From assembly GCA_032161045.1 (NCBI GenBank), contig JAVHTH010000002.1: a stretch of DNA of 64,000 nucleotides; one strand, written 5' to 3'. Each line of letters begins with the position of its first letter. Within the stretch, counting starts at the first letter, position 1. Positions 42,576 through 52,013 of this stretch are shown in pieces. Below the pieces are notes generated by a model, which was given only the letters and a program-made list of their open reading frames with translations, was not told the origin of the DNA and searched no databases. The DNA is from Fervidibacter sinensis. GTDB lineage: Bacteria > Armatimonadota > Fervidibacteria > Fervidibacterales > Fervidibacteraceae. The position numbers were made by a program, and so were the translations under genes.

Positions 42576-44249
42576 TTACTCAGCAACACAGACGGCACCT
42601 TTTGATGCTGATGTGACGAGTTTGGCGTATTTGGCGAAGACACCGTGAGTGAATTTCGGTGGGGGTGGTGTCCATTCCCCTCGGCGGCGTTCAAGTTCCG
42701 CTTCGTCAACTTCCAGCGTGATCGTGCGCTTGTCAACATCAATAGTGATGATGTCGCCGTCCTTGACCAAAGCGATTGGACCGCCAACTTGAGCCTCGGG
42801 CGAAATGTGTCCGATCATCAACCCATGAGTTGCACCTGAGAACCGTCCATCAGTCAACAACGCAACCTCGTCTTTCAACCCCTCACCAACCAACGCTGCG
42901 GTGACTGCCAACATTTCACGCATTCCCGGTCCGCCTTTTGGACCCTCGTAGCGAATCACGACCACATCACCTGCTTGGATGCGACCTTCGGAGACTGCCT
43001 TGAATGCGTCTTCCTCGCAATCAAAAACTTTCGCCGGACCGCGATGGAAGCGCCTTGCGGTTCCTGTGATTTTCAAAACTCCGCCTTCGGGTGCAAGGTT
43101 GCCTCTCATGATTACGAAACCGCCGGTCGGGTGAATTGGGTTGTCAACGGGGCGAACGACATCTTGGTCTTTAGGGAATTGAACATTCGCTAATCGCTCC
43201 GCGATCGTTTCGCCAGTAATTGTCTTGCAATCGCCGTGCAGAACCCCAGCATCCAACAACGCTTTCATCACAACTGGCACACCACCAATCCTGTCAACAT
43301 CAGCCATAACATAACGACCGACAGGCTTCAAATCGGCGAGGTAAGGGGTTCGCTCGCTGACACGCTCAAAATCGTCAATTGTCAAGTCAACACCGGCTTC
43401 GTAAGCGATGGCGAGCAAATGGAGCACAAGGTTCGTTGAGCCACCCATTGCCGCTGCGACGGCGATAGCGTTTTCAAACGCCTCTTTCGTCATGATGTCT
43501 CTCGGTCGGATGCCCATTTCCAAGATGCGGACAATGGCTCGCCCGGTTTCGTAGGCAATTTGGGCTCGGCGTGGGTCAGGGGCGATAGGGGCAGCGCAAT
43601 TATGAACTGTCAAGCCCATCGCCTCAAAGGCTGATGCCATAGTGTTGGCTGTATACATGCCCCCGCAAGCGCCGAAAGTTGGGCAAGCAACGCATTCAAG
43701 TTCATGCAATTGCTCAAGCGTCATTTTGCCTTTCGCGACTGCTCCAACTGCTTCAAAGACATCCTGAATGGTCACGCTTTTGCCTTGCCAATTGCCGGGT
43801 GGAATGCTGCCACCGTAAAGGTAAATGCTTGGAATGTTCAATCTCGCCATTGCCATCACGCAGCCGGGTTGCGTCTTGTCGCAACCGCCGATGAGCACAA
43901 GGGCATCAAACTGATAGGCAGTAGCCATCAACTCAATTGAGTCCGCGATCAAATCGCGGCTGACGAGAGATGCCTTCATGCCAATATGCCCCATGCCCAT
44001 TGCATCGTTGGCGGCAACAGTATTGAACTCCAACGGTGTGCCGCCTGCATCGCGAACGCCTCTCTTGACATGTTCGGCAAGTTCGCGCAAATGATAGTTG
44101 CAAGTGTTCACTTCAGCCCAAGTGTTTGCAATTCCAATCAAAGGTCGCCGCAAATCCTCATCAGTCAAACCGATCGCCCTCAGCATTGCCCGATGTGGCG
44201 CACGCTCAACACCTTCCGTTAGCAATTTGCTACGCTCCTTCAAAGCCAT
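42576..44249 (-). CDS. ilvD: Dihydroxy-acid dehydratase
   Basis: 557 residues. Third step of valine/isoleucine synthesis; iron-sulfur enzyme. Signatures: LIGGCDKTQPGCVMAMARLN, CVACPTFGACGGMYTANTMA, NAIAVAAAMGGSTNLVLHLL, and the C-terminal LLTDGRFSGATHGLMIGHIS. All conserved cysteine positions are present. Normal length. GAAGGGGGAATTGAACG precedes the ATG. It is isolated from other ilv genes. A short hairpin TCCAATG-CTG-CATTGGA (42551-42567) lies just downstream without a clear T-tract. Confidence 0.95.
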   Translation of the reverse strand: MALKERSKLLTEGVERAPHRAMLRAIGLTDEDLRRPLIGIANTWAEVNTCNYHLRELAEHVKRGVRDAGGTPLEFNTVAANDAMGMGHIGMKASLVSRDLIADSIELMATAYQFDALVLIGGCDKTQPGCVMAMARLNIPSIYLYGGSIPPGNWQGKSVTIQDVFEAVGAVAKGKMTLEQLHELECVACPTFGACGGMYTANTMASAFEAMGLTVHNCAAPIAPDPRRAQIAYETGRAIVRILEMGIRPRDIMTKEAFENAIAVAAAMGGSTNLVLHLLAIAYEAGVDLTIDDFERVSERTPYLADLKPVGRYVMADVDRIGGVPVVMKALLDAGVLHGDCKTITGETIAERLANVQFPKDQDVVRPVDNPIHPTGGFVIMRGNLAPEGGVLKITGTARRFHRGPAKVFDCEEDAFKAVSEGRIQAGDVVVIRYEGPKGGPGMREMLAVTAALVGEGLKDEVALLTDGRFSGATHGLMIGHISPEAQVGGPIALVKDGDIITIDVDKRTITLEVDEAELERRRGEWTPPPPKFTHGVFAKYAKLVTSASKGAVCVAE

Positions 44250-44444
44250 CGTTCAATTCCCCCTTCGCGAGTGTTCTCATCGCACCTACATCCACGCTAA
44301 CTCACGAAATTTTCGTTTGCAAGAGCGATTCAGGGTTAGGTTCATCAACGAACGAAACCCACTTGTTCAACATTGCCAGCAGTTGCTTGTCGTTTCTTCT
44401 GGTTCTTCAAATATTGCGGCGTTTCTAATCAAACTGACACAAGT

Positions 44445-45911
44445 TCACTTGGTCAGCCATTTCCTCCCGTCTCGTTCCAGCAAATCTTCAGCCTCCTTTG
44501 GTCCCCAAGTCCCTGCCGGGTAATTGGGGAAGTTAGGTGCGGGGGAATTCCCCCAGTGGCGCAAAATTGGCGTGACAATTCGCCATGCAGCCTCAACTTC
44601 GTCCGCCCTCATGAAGAGGGTTTGGTCGCCACGCATCGCATCAAGCAGAAGCCGCTCATAGGCGTCAGGAATCGGAGTGCCGAGTTGCGAGTAATAAAAG
44701 TCAAGCGGGGTTGAACGAACTTGCATCCCCATCCCAATGACTTTAGTCTCAACGCGCAAAATAATGCCTTCATCAGGCTGAATTCGCAAAGTCAGCAAGT
44801 TGGGTTTAAGTTGACCTGCAGTTTCAGGCGGGAAAAGCAAGTGCGGGACAGGGCGAAACTGAATTTGAACTTCGGTCACCCGTTTGGGCAACCTCTTCCC
44901 AGTTCGCAAGTAGAAGGGCACTCCTTCCCAGCGCCAATTGTGAACGAACAAGCGCATCGCCACGAAAGTCTCCGTGGTTGAATTTGGGTTGACATAAGGT
45001 TCTTCTCGGTAAGCGGGGACAACTTGACCGTCAATTTCACCTGCCCCGTATTGACCTCGCACTACATTCTCGTCAACCTCTTCGGGCTCAAAAGGCTTAA
45101 TACTTTTGAGCACCCTCAACTTCTCATCGCGAACCGCATCGGCATCAAGGGAGATTGGAGGCTCCATTGCGATCAATGTCAGCAGTTGAAACATGTGGTT
45201 TGGGACCATGTCACGCAAAGCGCCCGCCAAATCGTAATATCGTCCTCTCGTTCCAACACCATCGCTTTCAGCGACAGTAATTTGCACATGGTCAACATAC
45301 CTTCGGTTCCAAAGCGGCTCAAAAATCGTGTTTCCAAACCGAAGAACCAAAAGGTTCTGAACGGTCTCTTTCCCCAAGTAGTGGTCAATGCGGTAAATGG
45401 AATGCTCATCAAAAGCGGTCCAAAGCAAGCGGTTGAGGTGTTGGGCGCTTTCCAAGTCGTTCCCGAAAGGCTTCTCAACTACGATCCGAACCCAACCTTG
45501 ACTCTTGTTCAGCCCGCTTTCACGAATCCCAACGACCAAATCGTCAAAGACTTCAGGCGGCGTCGCGAGGTAAAAGAGCCTGTTGCCTTCAAGCATCAAC
45601 TTTTTGTCAATTTCAGCGACGAACTCCTTTAAGCGTTCCATTGACTTGCTGTCACCATAGCCACCTTGACAGTAAAACAACCTCTCTCGCAGCCACTTCC
45701 AACCTTCGTTTTGTGGACTTGCTTTAACAGCCTCTTCAATCGCGTCACGGAAATTTTCATCGTTCATTGGCGTTCGGGCGAAGCCAAGCACGGCAAATCG
45801 CTCTGGCAGCAAACCTTGCTCGGTGAGCCGAAGCAAAGCGGGTGCCAACTTCCGACGCATTAAGTCACCCGAAGCGCCAAAGATGACCAAGAGTTGTGGC
45901 TCAAGTTCCAT
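44445..45911 (-). CDS. zwf: Glucose-6-phosphate 1-dehydrogenase
   Basis: 488 residues. First step of the oxidative pentose phosphate pathway; makes NADPH. Signatures: VIFGASGDLMRRKLAPALLR (nucleotide site, from residue ~10), IVVEKPFGNDLESA, YRIDHYLGKETVQNLLVLRF (substrate site with catalytic His region), and FPNYPAGTWGPKEAEDLLER at the end. Start ATG at 45911 has AGGTGG 6 bp upstream. Read after the ornithine-cyclodeaminase-family gene (56-bp gap), so possibly cotranscribed. No gnd or pgl is beside it. Confidence 0.95.
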   Translation of the reverse strand: MELEPQLLVIFGASGDLMRRKLAPALLRLTEQGLLPERFAVLGFARTPMNDENFRDAIEEAVKASPQNEGWKWLRERLFYCQGGYGDSKSMERLKEFVAEIDKKLMLEGNRLFYLATPPEVFDDLVVGIRESGLNKSQGWVRIVVEKPFGNDLESAQHLNRLLWTAFDEHSIYRIDHYLGKETVQNLLVLRFGNTIFEPLWNRRYVDHVQITVAESDGVGTRGRYYDLAGALRDMVPNHMFQLLTLIAMEPPISLDADAVRDEKLRVLKSIKPFEPEEVDENVVRGQYGAGEIDGQVVPAYREEPYVNPNSTTETFVAMRLFVHNWRWEGVPFYLRTGKRLPKRVTEVQIQFRPVPHLLFPPETAGQLKPNLLTLRIQPDEGIILRVETKVIGMGMQVRSTPLDFYYSQLGTPIPDAYERLLLDAMRGDQTLFMRADEVEAAWRIVTPILRHWGNSPAPNFPNYPAGTWGPKEAEDLLERDGRKWLTK

Positions 45912-45967
45912 TGCTACCACCTGCCTTCACGCAAAGAGACTTCGCTCGCTTGGAGTTTTTGAGTTTT

Positions 45968-46906
45968 TCAAAACGGCAAGTTTGTGCCGATGCTTTTGGA
46001 TTTCGCTCGTTCATAAACCACTTTGCCGACCGCTAAATCCCAAAGGGCGATCCCTTGAGATTCAAAAAGCGTGATTTCCTCGTCGCTTTCTCGCCCCTTG
46101 ACTTTTCCGCAAACAACCTCACCGAGTTCCGGCAACCTGTCCCATGCCAAGTCACCCCTTTCAACAGCCGAAAGCAAGTCACCGCACTCAAGCCTCGCTT
46201 GCATCCTGTCGTCAACAACGATGCGTTGACATTTTCTCACAGCCTCACTGTCCAGTTCTCGCCTCACCAAAGAGTTTGAGCCGGCGGCATTAATGTGCAT
46301 CCCCGCTTTCAGCCAATTGCCGAGCAAAACCGGCGTGTGCGATGTCGTGATAGTGACGATTATATCGGCGTTCTGAACCGCTTCCTCTGCGGAAGCGACT
46401 GGGTTAACAGGGATACCTAACACTTCGGTCATCTTTCGGGCGAAATTTTCCCGTCTTTCTGGGGTCCTGCTGTAAGCGAAAACCCGCTCAATTTGCCTGA
46501 CTTGACAGATTGCAGTAAGTTGGGTCTCAGCCTGAAATCCTGTGCCGATGATCCCAATGGTTCGCGAGTCGGTGCGAGCCATGAACTTGGTTGCAACACC
46601 TGAGGCAGCGCCAGTTCTGATTTGCCCAAGTCTCGCCGCTTCAGCGACCATTAAAAGTTCACCTTCAGCGCCGTAAAGGAAAAACAGGACAGAGCGGGGC
46701 GTGTAAACTTTGAAACCTGTCAAGCCCCACTCTGGAACTGTGGCAGCCATCCAATGCAAAATCGCACTTTGCCTTCGCACCCTTTGCCTTGGATGGTTGA
46801 AGGCACGACCTTCACCGTGAAGCCTCATGATTTCCTCAACGGCTTCAATTGCCGTCGGCATGTCAAGCAAACTTACGACTTGCTCTTCCGTTATGAAAAC
46901 AGCCAT
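45968..46906 (-). CDS. Ornithine cyclodeaminase/mu-crystallin family protein
   Basis: 312 residues. NAD(P)-binding family including ornithine cyclodeaminase, alanine dehydrogenase (archaeal) and ketimine reductases. Visible: FITEEQVVSLLDMPTAIEAV (N-terminal), GQIRTGAASGVATKFMAR, Rossmann motif IGIIGTGFQAETQLTAI, and HINAAGSNSLVRRELDSEAV. Complete length. The conserved region does not settle whether it deaminates ornithine or reduces imines. GAGGTGGAAGCAA precedes the ATG. Confidence 0.85.
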   Translation of the reverse strand: MAVFITEEQVVSLLDMPTAIEAVEEIMRLHGEGRAFNHPRQRVRRQSAILHWMAATVPEWGLTGFKVYTPRSVLFFLYGAEGELLMVAEAARLGQIRTGAASGVATKFMARTDSRTIGIIGTGFQAETQLTAICQVRQIERVFAYSRTPERRENFARKMTEVLGIPVNPVASAEEAVQNADIIVTITTSHTPVLLGNWLKAGMHINAAGSNSLVRRELDSEAVRKCQRIVVDDRMQARLECGDLLSAVERGDLAWDRLPELGEVVCGKVKGRESDEEITLFESQGIALWDLAVGKVVYERAKSKSIGTNLPF

Positions 46907-47031
46907 TTGCTTCCACCTCTTGCTTCAACTTCCTTGCTCGCTTCAAAATGATTGTAACGGCTTCAGTTGAACGAAGTCGTTTCACGCTCTTCTGTAAATG
47001 GCAGGTGAGACCAAAGCAGAGGTGACGGGCA

Positions 47032-47613
47032 TTGAGAGCAATTGGCTCAATAATTCTTTTGCTGGTTGTCGTTGTTGGCGCAATTTTGCTTTTGAAAACG
47101 ATTGAGCCGAGAATGAAAGCGAGGCGTGAGGAAGAGTTGCAAAAATTGTGTCAAGCGCGGTTGGGGGTGATGTTGGCACAGGCTTTGCAACTTTATTTGG
47201 AGCGGTATGACAATTTGCTGCCACCACCACAAAATTGGTGCGATGCCCTTGAAGACTTCATCCCTCCTTCTCAGCGCAAGTTCGCTTTCCACTGCCCGAA
47301 GTTGGAAGGCAAGGGTGGTTACGGTTTTGCCTTTAACGCTTACGCTTGGGACGAAGAGCACGGTGTCCCAAGATGGCACCCGGAAATGTATCCGCAAAAC
47401 GAGGTCGTTTTGATTTACGAGACAACTCAAACAAAGCGAAACGCCGTCGGAACAGGCAAGGACATTCCCAACCCGGGTCGCCATAACGGCTACAATTTGT
47501 TCTTGTTCGCAGATGGCTCAGTCATGGCGCTCACTCCTGAGGAGTTCAAAGAAATGTTGGAAAACGGTGAACTGAGGTTCAAGCCGTTAATAAGACCTCC
47601 AACTCAGAGGTGA
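47032..47613 (+). CDS. Membrane-anchored H-X9-DG (DUF1559-type) protein without prepilin motif
   Basis: 193 residues from TTG (GAGGTGACGGGCA upstream). One N-terminal transmembrane helix (SIILLLVVVVGAILLL), a short helical stalk, then a beta-rich domain ending in RHNGYNLFLFADGSVMALTP. That segment is the H-X9-DG signature of DUF1559 proteins (His, nine residues, Asp-Gly), which usually also carry a prepilin GFTLIE start; here that motif is absent. A major- or minor-pseudopilin-like surface role is possible. It overlaps or touches the glycosyltransferase gene downstream, so they form one operon. Confidence 0.72.
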   Translation: MRAIGSIILLLVVVVGAILLLKTIEPRMKARREEELQKLCQARLGVMLAQALQLYLERYDNLLPPPQNWCDALEDFIPPSQRKFAFHCPKLEGKGGYGFAFNAYAWDEEHGVPRWHPEMYPQNEVVLIYETTQTKRNAVGTGKDIPNPGRHNGYNLFLFADGSVMALTPEEFKEMLENGELRFKPLIRPPTQR

Positions 47614-47627
47614 GCGAAACGAAAAAC

Positions 47628-48752
47628 ATGAAGGTTTCAATGGTGACGAGTTGGGGAGTTCAGTGCGGAATTGCCCGCTATGCTGAGGAACTGGTAGCGG
47701 CGTTACAACAATTACCAAACTGTCAAGTTGCTGTCCTACCCGCTGGGGTTCAGGTTTGGAAGGAACAGGGGCGAACACTCGGTTGGTTGCAGGAACGGAT
47801 TTATTGGCTTGAAATCGCTGAAAAGGCAAGGAACGCCAATTTGGTGCACATTCAATTTGCCCCCCACTTTTTCGGCGGATTGAAACCGTTCCGCAACTTG
47901 CTTCCCTTCTTTTTGAACAGTTTGAGCAAGCCGACGGTCATCACAGTCCACGAAATTGACTTGACGGGTCCACCGTTGATAAAGTTTGTCAAGTCTTGGG
48001 TTCAGAGGCGTTTGTTCAGAGCGGAAAAAGTTACGCGCCTAATTGCCTTGACAAATTTCACTGCCGAACAGTTGAAGCAACTGGGTTACGGGAATGTGAC
48101 GGTCATTCCGATGTGGGTGCCAAATTTGAGAGCCACTTTGTCTGCGGAGGAAGCAAAGCGCCGTTTGGGATTAACTGGTCGCTTCGTTGTGACTGTTTTC
48201 GGCTTCATCGTCGCCCGTCGCGGTTACGATACTTTGCTTAATGTGCTCCCACTGTTGCCGGAAGAAACGCTCCTTGTTTTTGCTGGAGGACCTCATCCTT
48301 TGGATAAGACCGGCTATTACGCGAAATTGATTGCACGCATAACTGAACACCCGAACCGCAACCGAATTCATGTCACAGGCTATTTGCCCGATGAGGATGT
48401 TGACTTGTGGTTGGCTGCTTCCGATGTCGTAGTTGCACCATTCCGCCACCTCAGTGGTTCCGCTTCGTTGATGCGGGTTTTGGCTCATGGCAAGCCAATT
48501 GTTGCTTCTGACCTGCCACCTTTAAGGGAACTCGCCGAACAATCGGGGGCGCTGGTTTTGGTTCCGTCAAACGATTTTGAAGCGCTTGCAGAAGCCATAA
48601 GGAGTTTACAAAAGCCTGAAGAACGAACCCGTTACGAATTGTCTGCCCGTGAGTTTGCCAGACAGCAAACTGTTTACAAAATCGCAGAGATGCATTTTGA
48701 ACTCTACGAAGCCGTTTTGCAAAGCAATTTCGCAAAGGGTGTGTTATCCTGA
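47628..48752 (+). CDS. Glycosyltransferase family 4 protein
   Basis: 374 residues. GT-B fold, retaining. N-terminal domain: VTSWGVQCGIARYAEELVAA, HIQFAPHFFGG. C-terminal donor domain: FGFIVARRGYDTLLNVLPLL, VTGYLPDEDVDLWLAASDVV, and the E-x7-E region HLSGSASLMRVLAHGKPIVA. Acceptor is unknown; cell-surface glycan or pilin-like protein glycosylation is possible given the preceding gene. The start is set at ATG 47628; a GTG at 47610 would overlap the upstream stop by 4 bp (GTGA) and is a real alternative. ftsK follows after 53 bp. Confidence 0.85.
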   Translation: MKVSMVTSWGVQCGIARYAEELVAALQQLPNCQVAVLPAGVQVWKEQGRTLGWLQERIYWLEIAEKARNANLVHIQFAPHFFGGLKPFRNLLPFFLNSLSKPTVITVHEIDLTGPPLIKFVKSWVQRRLFRAEKVTRLIALTNFTAEQLKQLGYGNVTVIPMWVPNLRATLSAEEAKRRLGLTGRFVVTVFGFIVARRGYDTLLNVLPLLPEETLLVFAGGPHPLDKTGYYAKLIARITEHPNRNRIHVTGYLPDEDVDLWLAASDVVVAPFRHLSGSASLMRVLAHGKPIVASDLPPLRELAEQSGALVLVPSNDFEALAEAIRSLQKPEERTRYELSAREFARQQTVYKIAEMHFELYEAVLQSNFAKGVLS

Positions 48753-48805
48753 ATTGTGAGGCTTCAGGGGCGAAGGGGCGACCGCCACCTTGGAGGCTTG
48801 GTCGT

Positions 48806-51082
48806 ATGCCCGAGAGACGAACAGCAACGAGAAAAAACGGGAAGCGAGAGGTAACTTCCGCTCTGCCCGACCTTTGGTATGAAGTTATCGGATTGGTGTT
48901 GATAGCCTTGGGCGGATTGTTGTTCGTTGGTCTTTCAGGTCGGGCGGGTGGAATTGTCTTGCACTTCTTGACAAGTTCGCTGACCTCCCTGTTTGGTGTA
49001 GGTGCATATGCCTTCGCTACTTTGTTGGCGGTCGTCGGCGTCGCATTGATAGCGCAGAAGCGCCAATTGCCCGTTCTCTCTTTCTCGCTCGGAAGTGCAG
49101 CGTTGCTTTGGGTCCTCGTCACCGCATTGCACCTCGGTGTCCAAAGTGGTCAGGAATTGACCCCAGAAAACATTTCTGGGCACGGTGGTTGGGTTGGGGC
49201 GTTGACTTCTTTGTTGCTTCGCAAAGCCTTTGGGGACATCGGTGCTGTCATCGTTTTGACCCTTGCAACCCTTGTGGGCTTCTTGGTCGCAACCCGTCGC
49301 ACCTTAACGGAACTTTTGGAAGCGACCCAGAAAAGGCTGAACAAGTGGTGGGCAGCATGGTTGAAGTCGTGGCATGAACAGCAAAAGAAGAAGGCTGCCA
49401 AGAAAGAAAAGGCTAAAGTGGCGACTTCAGCGAAACCCGAAACCGAGGAAGAAAAAGGAAAAGTGCCAGAGTCAACTCCTGAACCTGAGCCGACACCTGC
49501 TCAACCTCAACCGAACCTTAAGCCTGCTGTTCAATCGGACGACAGTGAATTCCCGTTCCCAATGGAGACCATTGTCAGCGCCGGAACGACAAAACGCTCC
49601 CGCAGACGGAATTTGCCTTTCCTCCCCGAGCATTACGAAAAAGTTGTCAAGGCTCTTGAACCGCCGCACCCCGAAGATAACCCCGAGACGACAACCAGCA
49701 TTGAAGATGGCATCCGCTTAGTTGAGGAGACTTTGGCGAGTTTCAAGATTGAGGCAAAGGTCGTAAATGTCAAGCGAGGTCCTGTCATCACACGATACGA
49801 AGTCCAGCCAGCGCCGGGAATTCGTGTTAAGCGGATTGAAAACCTTGCCGACGATTTGGCTTTGGCGCTCGCTGCAATTGATGTCAGGGTTGAAGCGCCG
49901 GTGCCGGGAAAGAGCGTTATCGGGATTGAGGTTCCAAATAAGCGAATTGCTTTGGTTCGGCTGAGGGAGTTACTTGAACTTGAGGAATTCAAAACGGCTC
50001 CATCAAAATTGACTTTCGCTCTGGGCAAAGATATCGCTGGTGTCCCGAAACTTGCCGACTTAAGCAAAATGCCACACCTGCTCATCGGTGGCGCTACCAA
50101 CAGTGGAAAGAGCGTTTGCTTGAACTCGCTGATAATCAGCATCATGTCAAGGGCACATCCCGATGAGGTCAAGTTTTCGCTCATTGATCCCAAGCGAGTT
50201 GAGTTGACACTGTTCAACGGTGCTCCTCACCTCGCTCATCCCGTTGTCGTTGATGCAAAAGGCGCTGCCCGTGCTCTCAAATGCGCTATTCGCGAAATGG
50301 AAAGGCGTTACCGACTTTTCGCCGACAGAGGCGTGAGGAACATTGACAGTTATAACGAGGCAGTCAAAAACGAGGAAGACGGTGAACCTCTGCCTCACAT
50401 CATCATCGTCATTGACGAACTTGCGGATTTGATGATGCAGGCTGGGAGCGAGTTTGAAAAGTTGATTTGCCGAATTGCACAGTTGGCGAGGGCAACCGGC
50501 ATTCACCTCGTCGTCGCAACCCAACGACCTTCCGTCAATGTCATCACTGGTCTCATCAAAGCGAACATCCCATCTCGGATCGCGTTTGCGGTTGCTTCCC
50601 AAACAGACAGCAGGGTCATTTTGGATTGCAACGGTGCCGAGAGGCTGATCGGTCGTGGAGATATGCTCTTTCAACCCATTGATGCCCCGAAGCCAATCAG
50701 AATTCAAGGCGCGTTCGTGAGCGAGCAAGAAGTTCACCGGGTCGTGGAAGTGCTCATCAACGAATACGGCGAACCTGAAGAGTATCTGTTTGATGTCTAC
50801 TCCGATGAAGACGAGGAAGCGTTGATGCTCGGTGTCAAGTTGGACAAGAAGGATCCGCTTTTTGACAAGGCTGTTGAAATCGTTAGGCGGAAAGGTTACG
50901 CTTCGGCGAGTTTGTTGCAACGGGAGTTGGAAATCGGTTACCCGCGCGCTGGCAAGTTGATTGACCAATTGGAGAAGGCTGGCATCATCGGTCCGGCTGA
51001 AGGCAATAAGCCTCGCAAAGTGCTTATCCCGCTCGTTGATGCACCACCTTTGTCGGAGTCCGAAAACGAGTTCGGGGCTTAG
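48806..51082 (+). CDS. ftsK: DNA translocase FtsK/SpoIIIE
   Basis: 758 residues. Pumps chromosomal DNA at the division septum and aids dimer resolution. Order: four predicted membrane helices (~25-165), a Lys/Glu/Pro-rich linker (~185-260: KPETEEEKGKVPESTPEPEP), alpha domain (VVNVKRGPVITRYEVQPAPG), motor with Walker A GGATNSGKSV (~428) and Walker B IIIVIDELADLMM (~532), and the C-terminal gamma winged helix (SASLLQRELEIGYPRAGKLI) that reads KOPS-type sites. All core motifs are intact. GGAGG lies 13 bp before the ATG. A weak hairpin follows at 51087. Confidence 0.95.
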   Translation: MPERRTATRKNGKREVTSALPDLWYEVIGLVLIALGGLLFVGLSGRAGGIVLHFLTSSLTSLFGVGAYAFATLLAVVGVALIAQKRQLPVLSFSLGSAALLWVLVTALHLGVQSGQELTPENISGHGGWVGALTSLLLRKAFGDIGAVIVLTLATLVGFLVATRRTLTELLEATQKRLNKWWAAWLKSWHEQQKKKAAKKEKAKVATSAKPETEEEKGKVPESTPEPEPTPAQPQPNLKPAVQSDDSEFPFPMETIVSAGTTKRSRRRNLPFLPEHYEKVVKALEPPHPEDNPETTTSIEDGIRLVEETLASFKIEAKVVNVKRGPVITRYEVQPAPGIRVKRIENLADDLALALAAIDVRVEAPVPGKSVIGIEVPNKRIALVRLRELLELEEFKTAPSKLTFALGKDIAGVPKLADLSKMPHLLIGGATNSGKSVCLNSLIISIMSRAHPDEVKFSLIDPKRVELTLFNGAPHLAHPVVVDAKGAARALKCAIREMERRYRLFADRGVRNIDSYNEAVKNEEDGEPLPHIIIVIDELADLMMQAGSEFEKLICRIAQLARATGIHLVVATQRPSVNVITGLIKANIPSRIAFAVASQTDSRVILDCNGAERLIGRGDMLFQPIDAPKPIRIQGAFVSEQEVHRVVEVLINEYGEPEEYLFDVYSDEDEEALMLGVKLDKKDPLFDKAVEIVRRKGYASASLLQRELEIGYPRAGKLIDQLEKAGIIGPAEGNKPRKVLIPLVDAPPLSESENEFGA

Positions 51083-51086
51083 CGTT

Positions 51087-51106
51087 CGCTCCGAAATCTG
51101 GGAGCG
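51087..51106 (+). terminator. Weak hairpin after ftsK
   Basis: CGCTCC-GAAATCTG-GGAGCG, a 6-bp stem 5 bp after the stop codon. No T-tract follows, so termination is uncertain. Confidence 0.3.
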
Positions 51107-51281
51107 TCCATTCGTCTCTCACAAACATCACAATTGATGCCAGCAGTGGCTAAATTTGTCCTTTCATGGCATCATAGTAATCGTTGCAAATGGACCCAAT
51201 CACAAAGTGCTGGCAGGATGGCACTGAAATTGATGAGGCACAAAATTGATCGCAAAGCCAATTGTTTTGGAGGTGTCGCAA

Positions 51282-52007
51282 ATGGCTCGTCAAATGGAGA
51301 AGTGGTGGAAACCACTGAAGGAATTTGCGTCCGATTATCTTTTGCCGGTCGCAGGTGTGTTCATCTTGGTCATCTTTGGATTGGGGGTTTTGGGCATCGC
51401 TGGCTTGTTGCTGAGACATATTGCCATCCCCATCTTTGCCGTCTTGGTTGTTCTGGCTTTGATTGCTTTGCTGACGGCTGAAATGGTTTGGAGATTGGTA
51501 ACCTTCAATGTGTTGATTGGGATTGGAGCAACCTTCTACGCCGTGATTGCCTTGACAAAAGATGCTCCCCCAGTGATTGTTGGGGTCTTGCTGGGCACTT
51601 TGAGTGCAATAGCACTTCACCTATACGGCGATACGATGAAGGCGAGCAAACATGAAAAGAAAACGCTTACCAATGCTAAAGGGCAAACTTACAAAGCAGT
51701 TTTTCTCAGCGGTGACAACCCTGACATGGGTGTATTGGCAAGCGCTATTGCAGGTTTAGTTATCCCGCTGCTGTGTTGGGGTTTCCGAGAACATGGGGCG
51801 TGGAGTTTGTTCCTTGGACTTTATGCCTCTCTGGCTTTAGGGCGGGCGATTTCTTGGATCAGCACTGAAGCGGACACGCAAACCCTCTATTTCTGGCGAC
51901 CATTTGCTTTCTTGAACCAAGTTCCCGGTTTCGCCCAATTTTTCCGATGGTGGCGTGAAGTCCGCCAAATGTTGGGCATCGGTATTGCCCATTGGGCACA
52001 GGAGTGA
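51282..52007 (+). CDS. Multi-spanning membrane protein of unknown function
   Basis: 241 residues. About five to six hydrophobic segments: YLLPVAGVFILVIFGLGVLG, PIFAVLVVLALIALLTAEMV, FNVLIGIGATFYAVIAL, PVIVGVLLGTLSAIALHL, VLASAIAGLVIPLLCWGF, LFLGLYASLALGRAISW. No enzyme motif was recognised. GGAGGTGTCGCAA precedes the ATG at 51282; an in-frame ATG 12 codons earlier lacks support. Only 6 bp separate it from the MoaD-MoaE fusion gene, so the two are likely cotranscribed. Confidence 0.7.
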   Translation: MARQMEKWWKPLKEFASDYLLPVAGVFILVIFGLGVLGIAGLLLRHIAIPIFAVLVVLALIALLTAEMVWRLVTFNVLIGIGATFYAVIALTKDAPPVIVGVLLGTLSAIALHLYGDTMKASKHEKKTLTNAKGQTYKAVFLSGDNPDMGVLASAIAGLVIPLLCWGFREHGAWSLFLGLYASLALGRAISWISTEADTQTLYFWRPFAFLNQVPGFAQFFRWWREVRQMLGIGIAHWAQE

Positions 52008-52013
52008 AAGATA

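Noticed and set aside
47032..47613. Classical prepilin
   Set aside because: The N-terminus lacks the GFTLIE cleavage site; only the H-X9-DG end matches, so it is called a DUF1559-type membrane protein.
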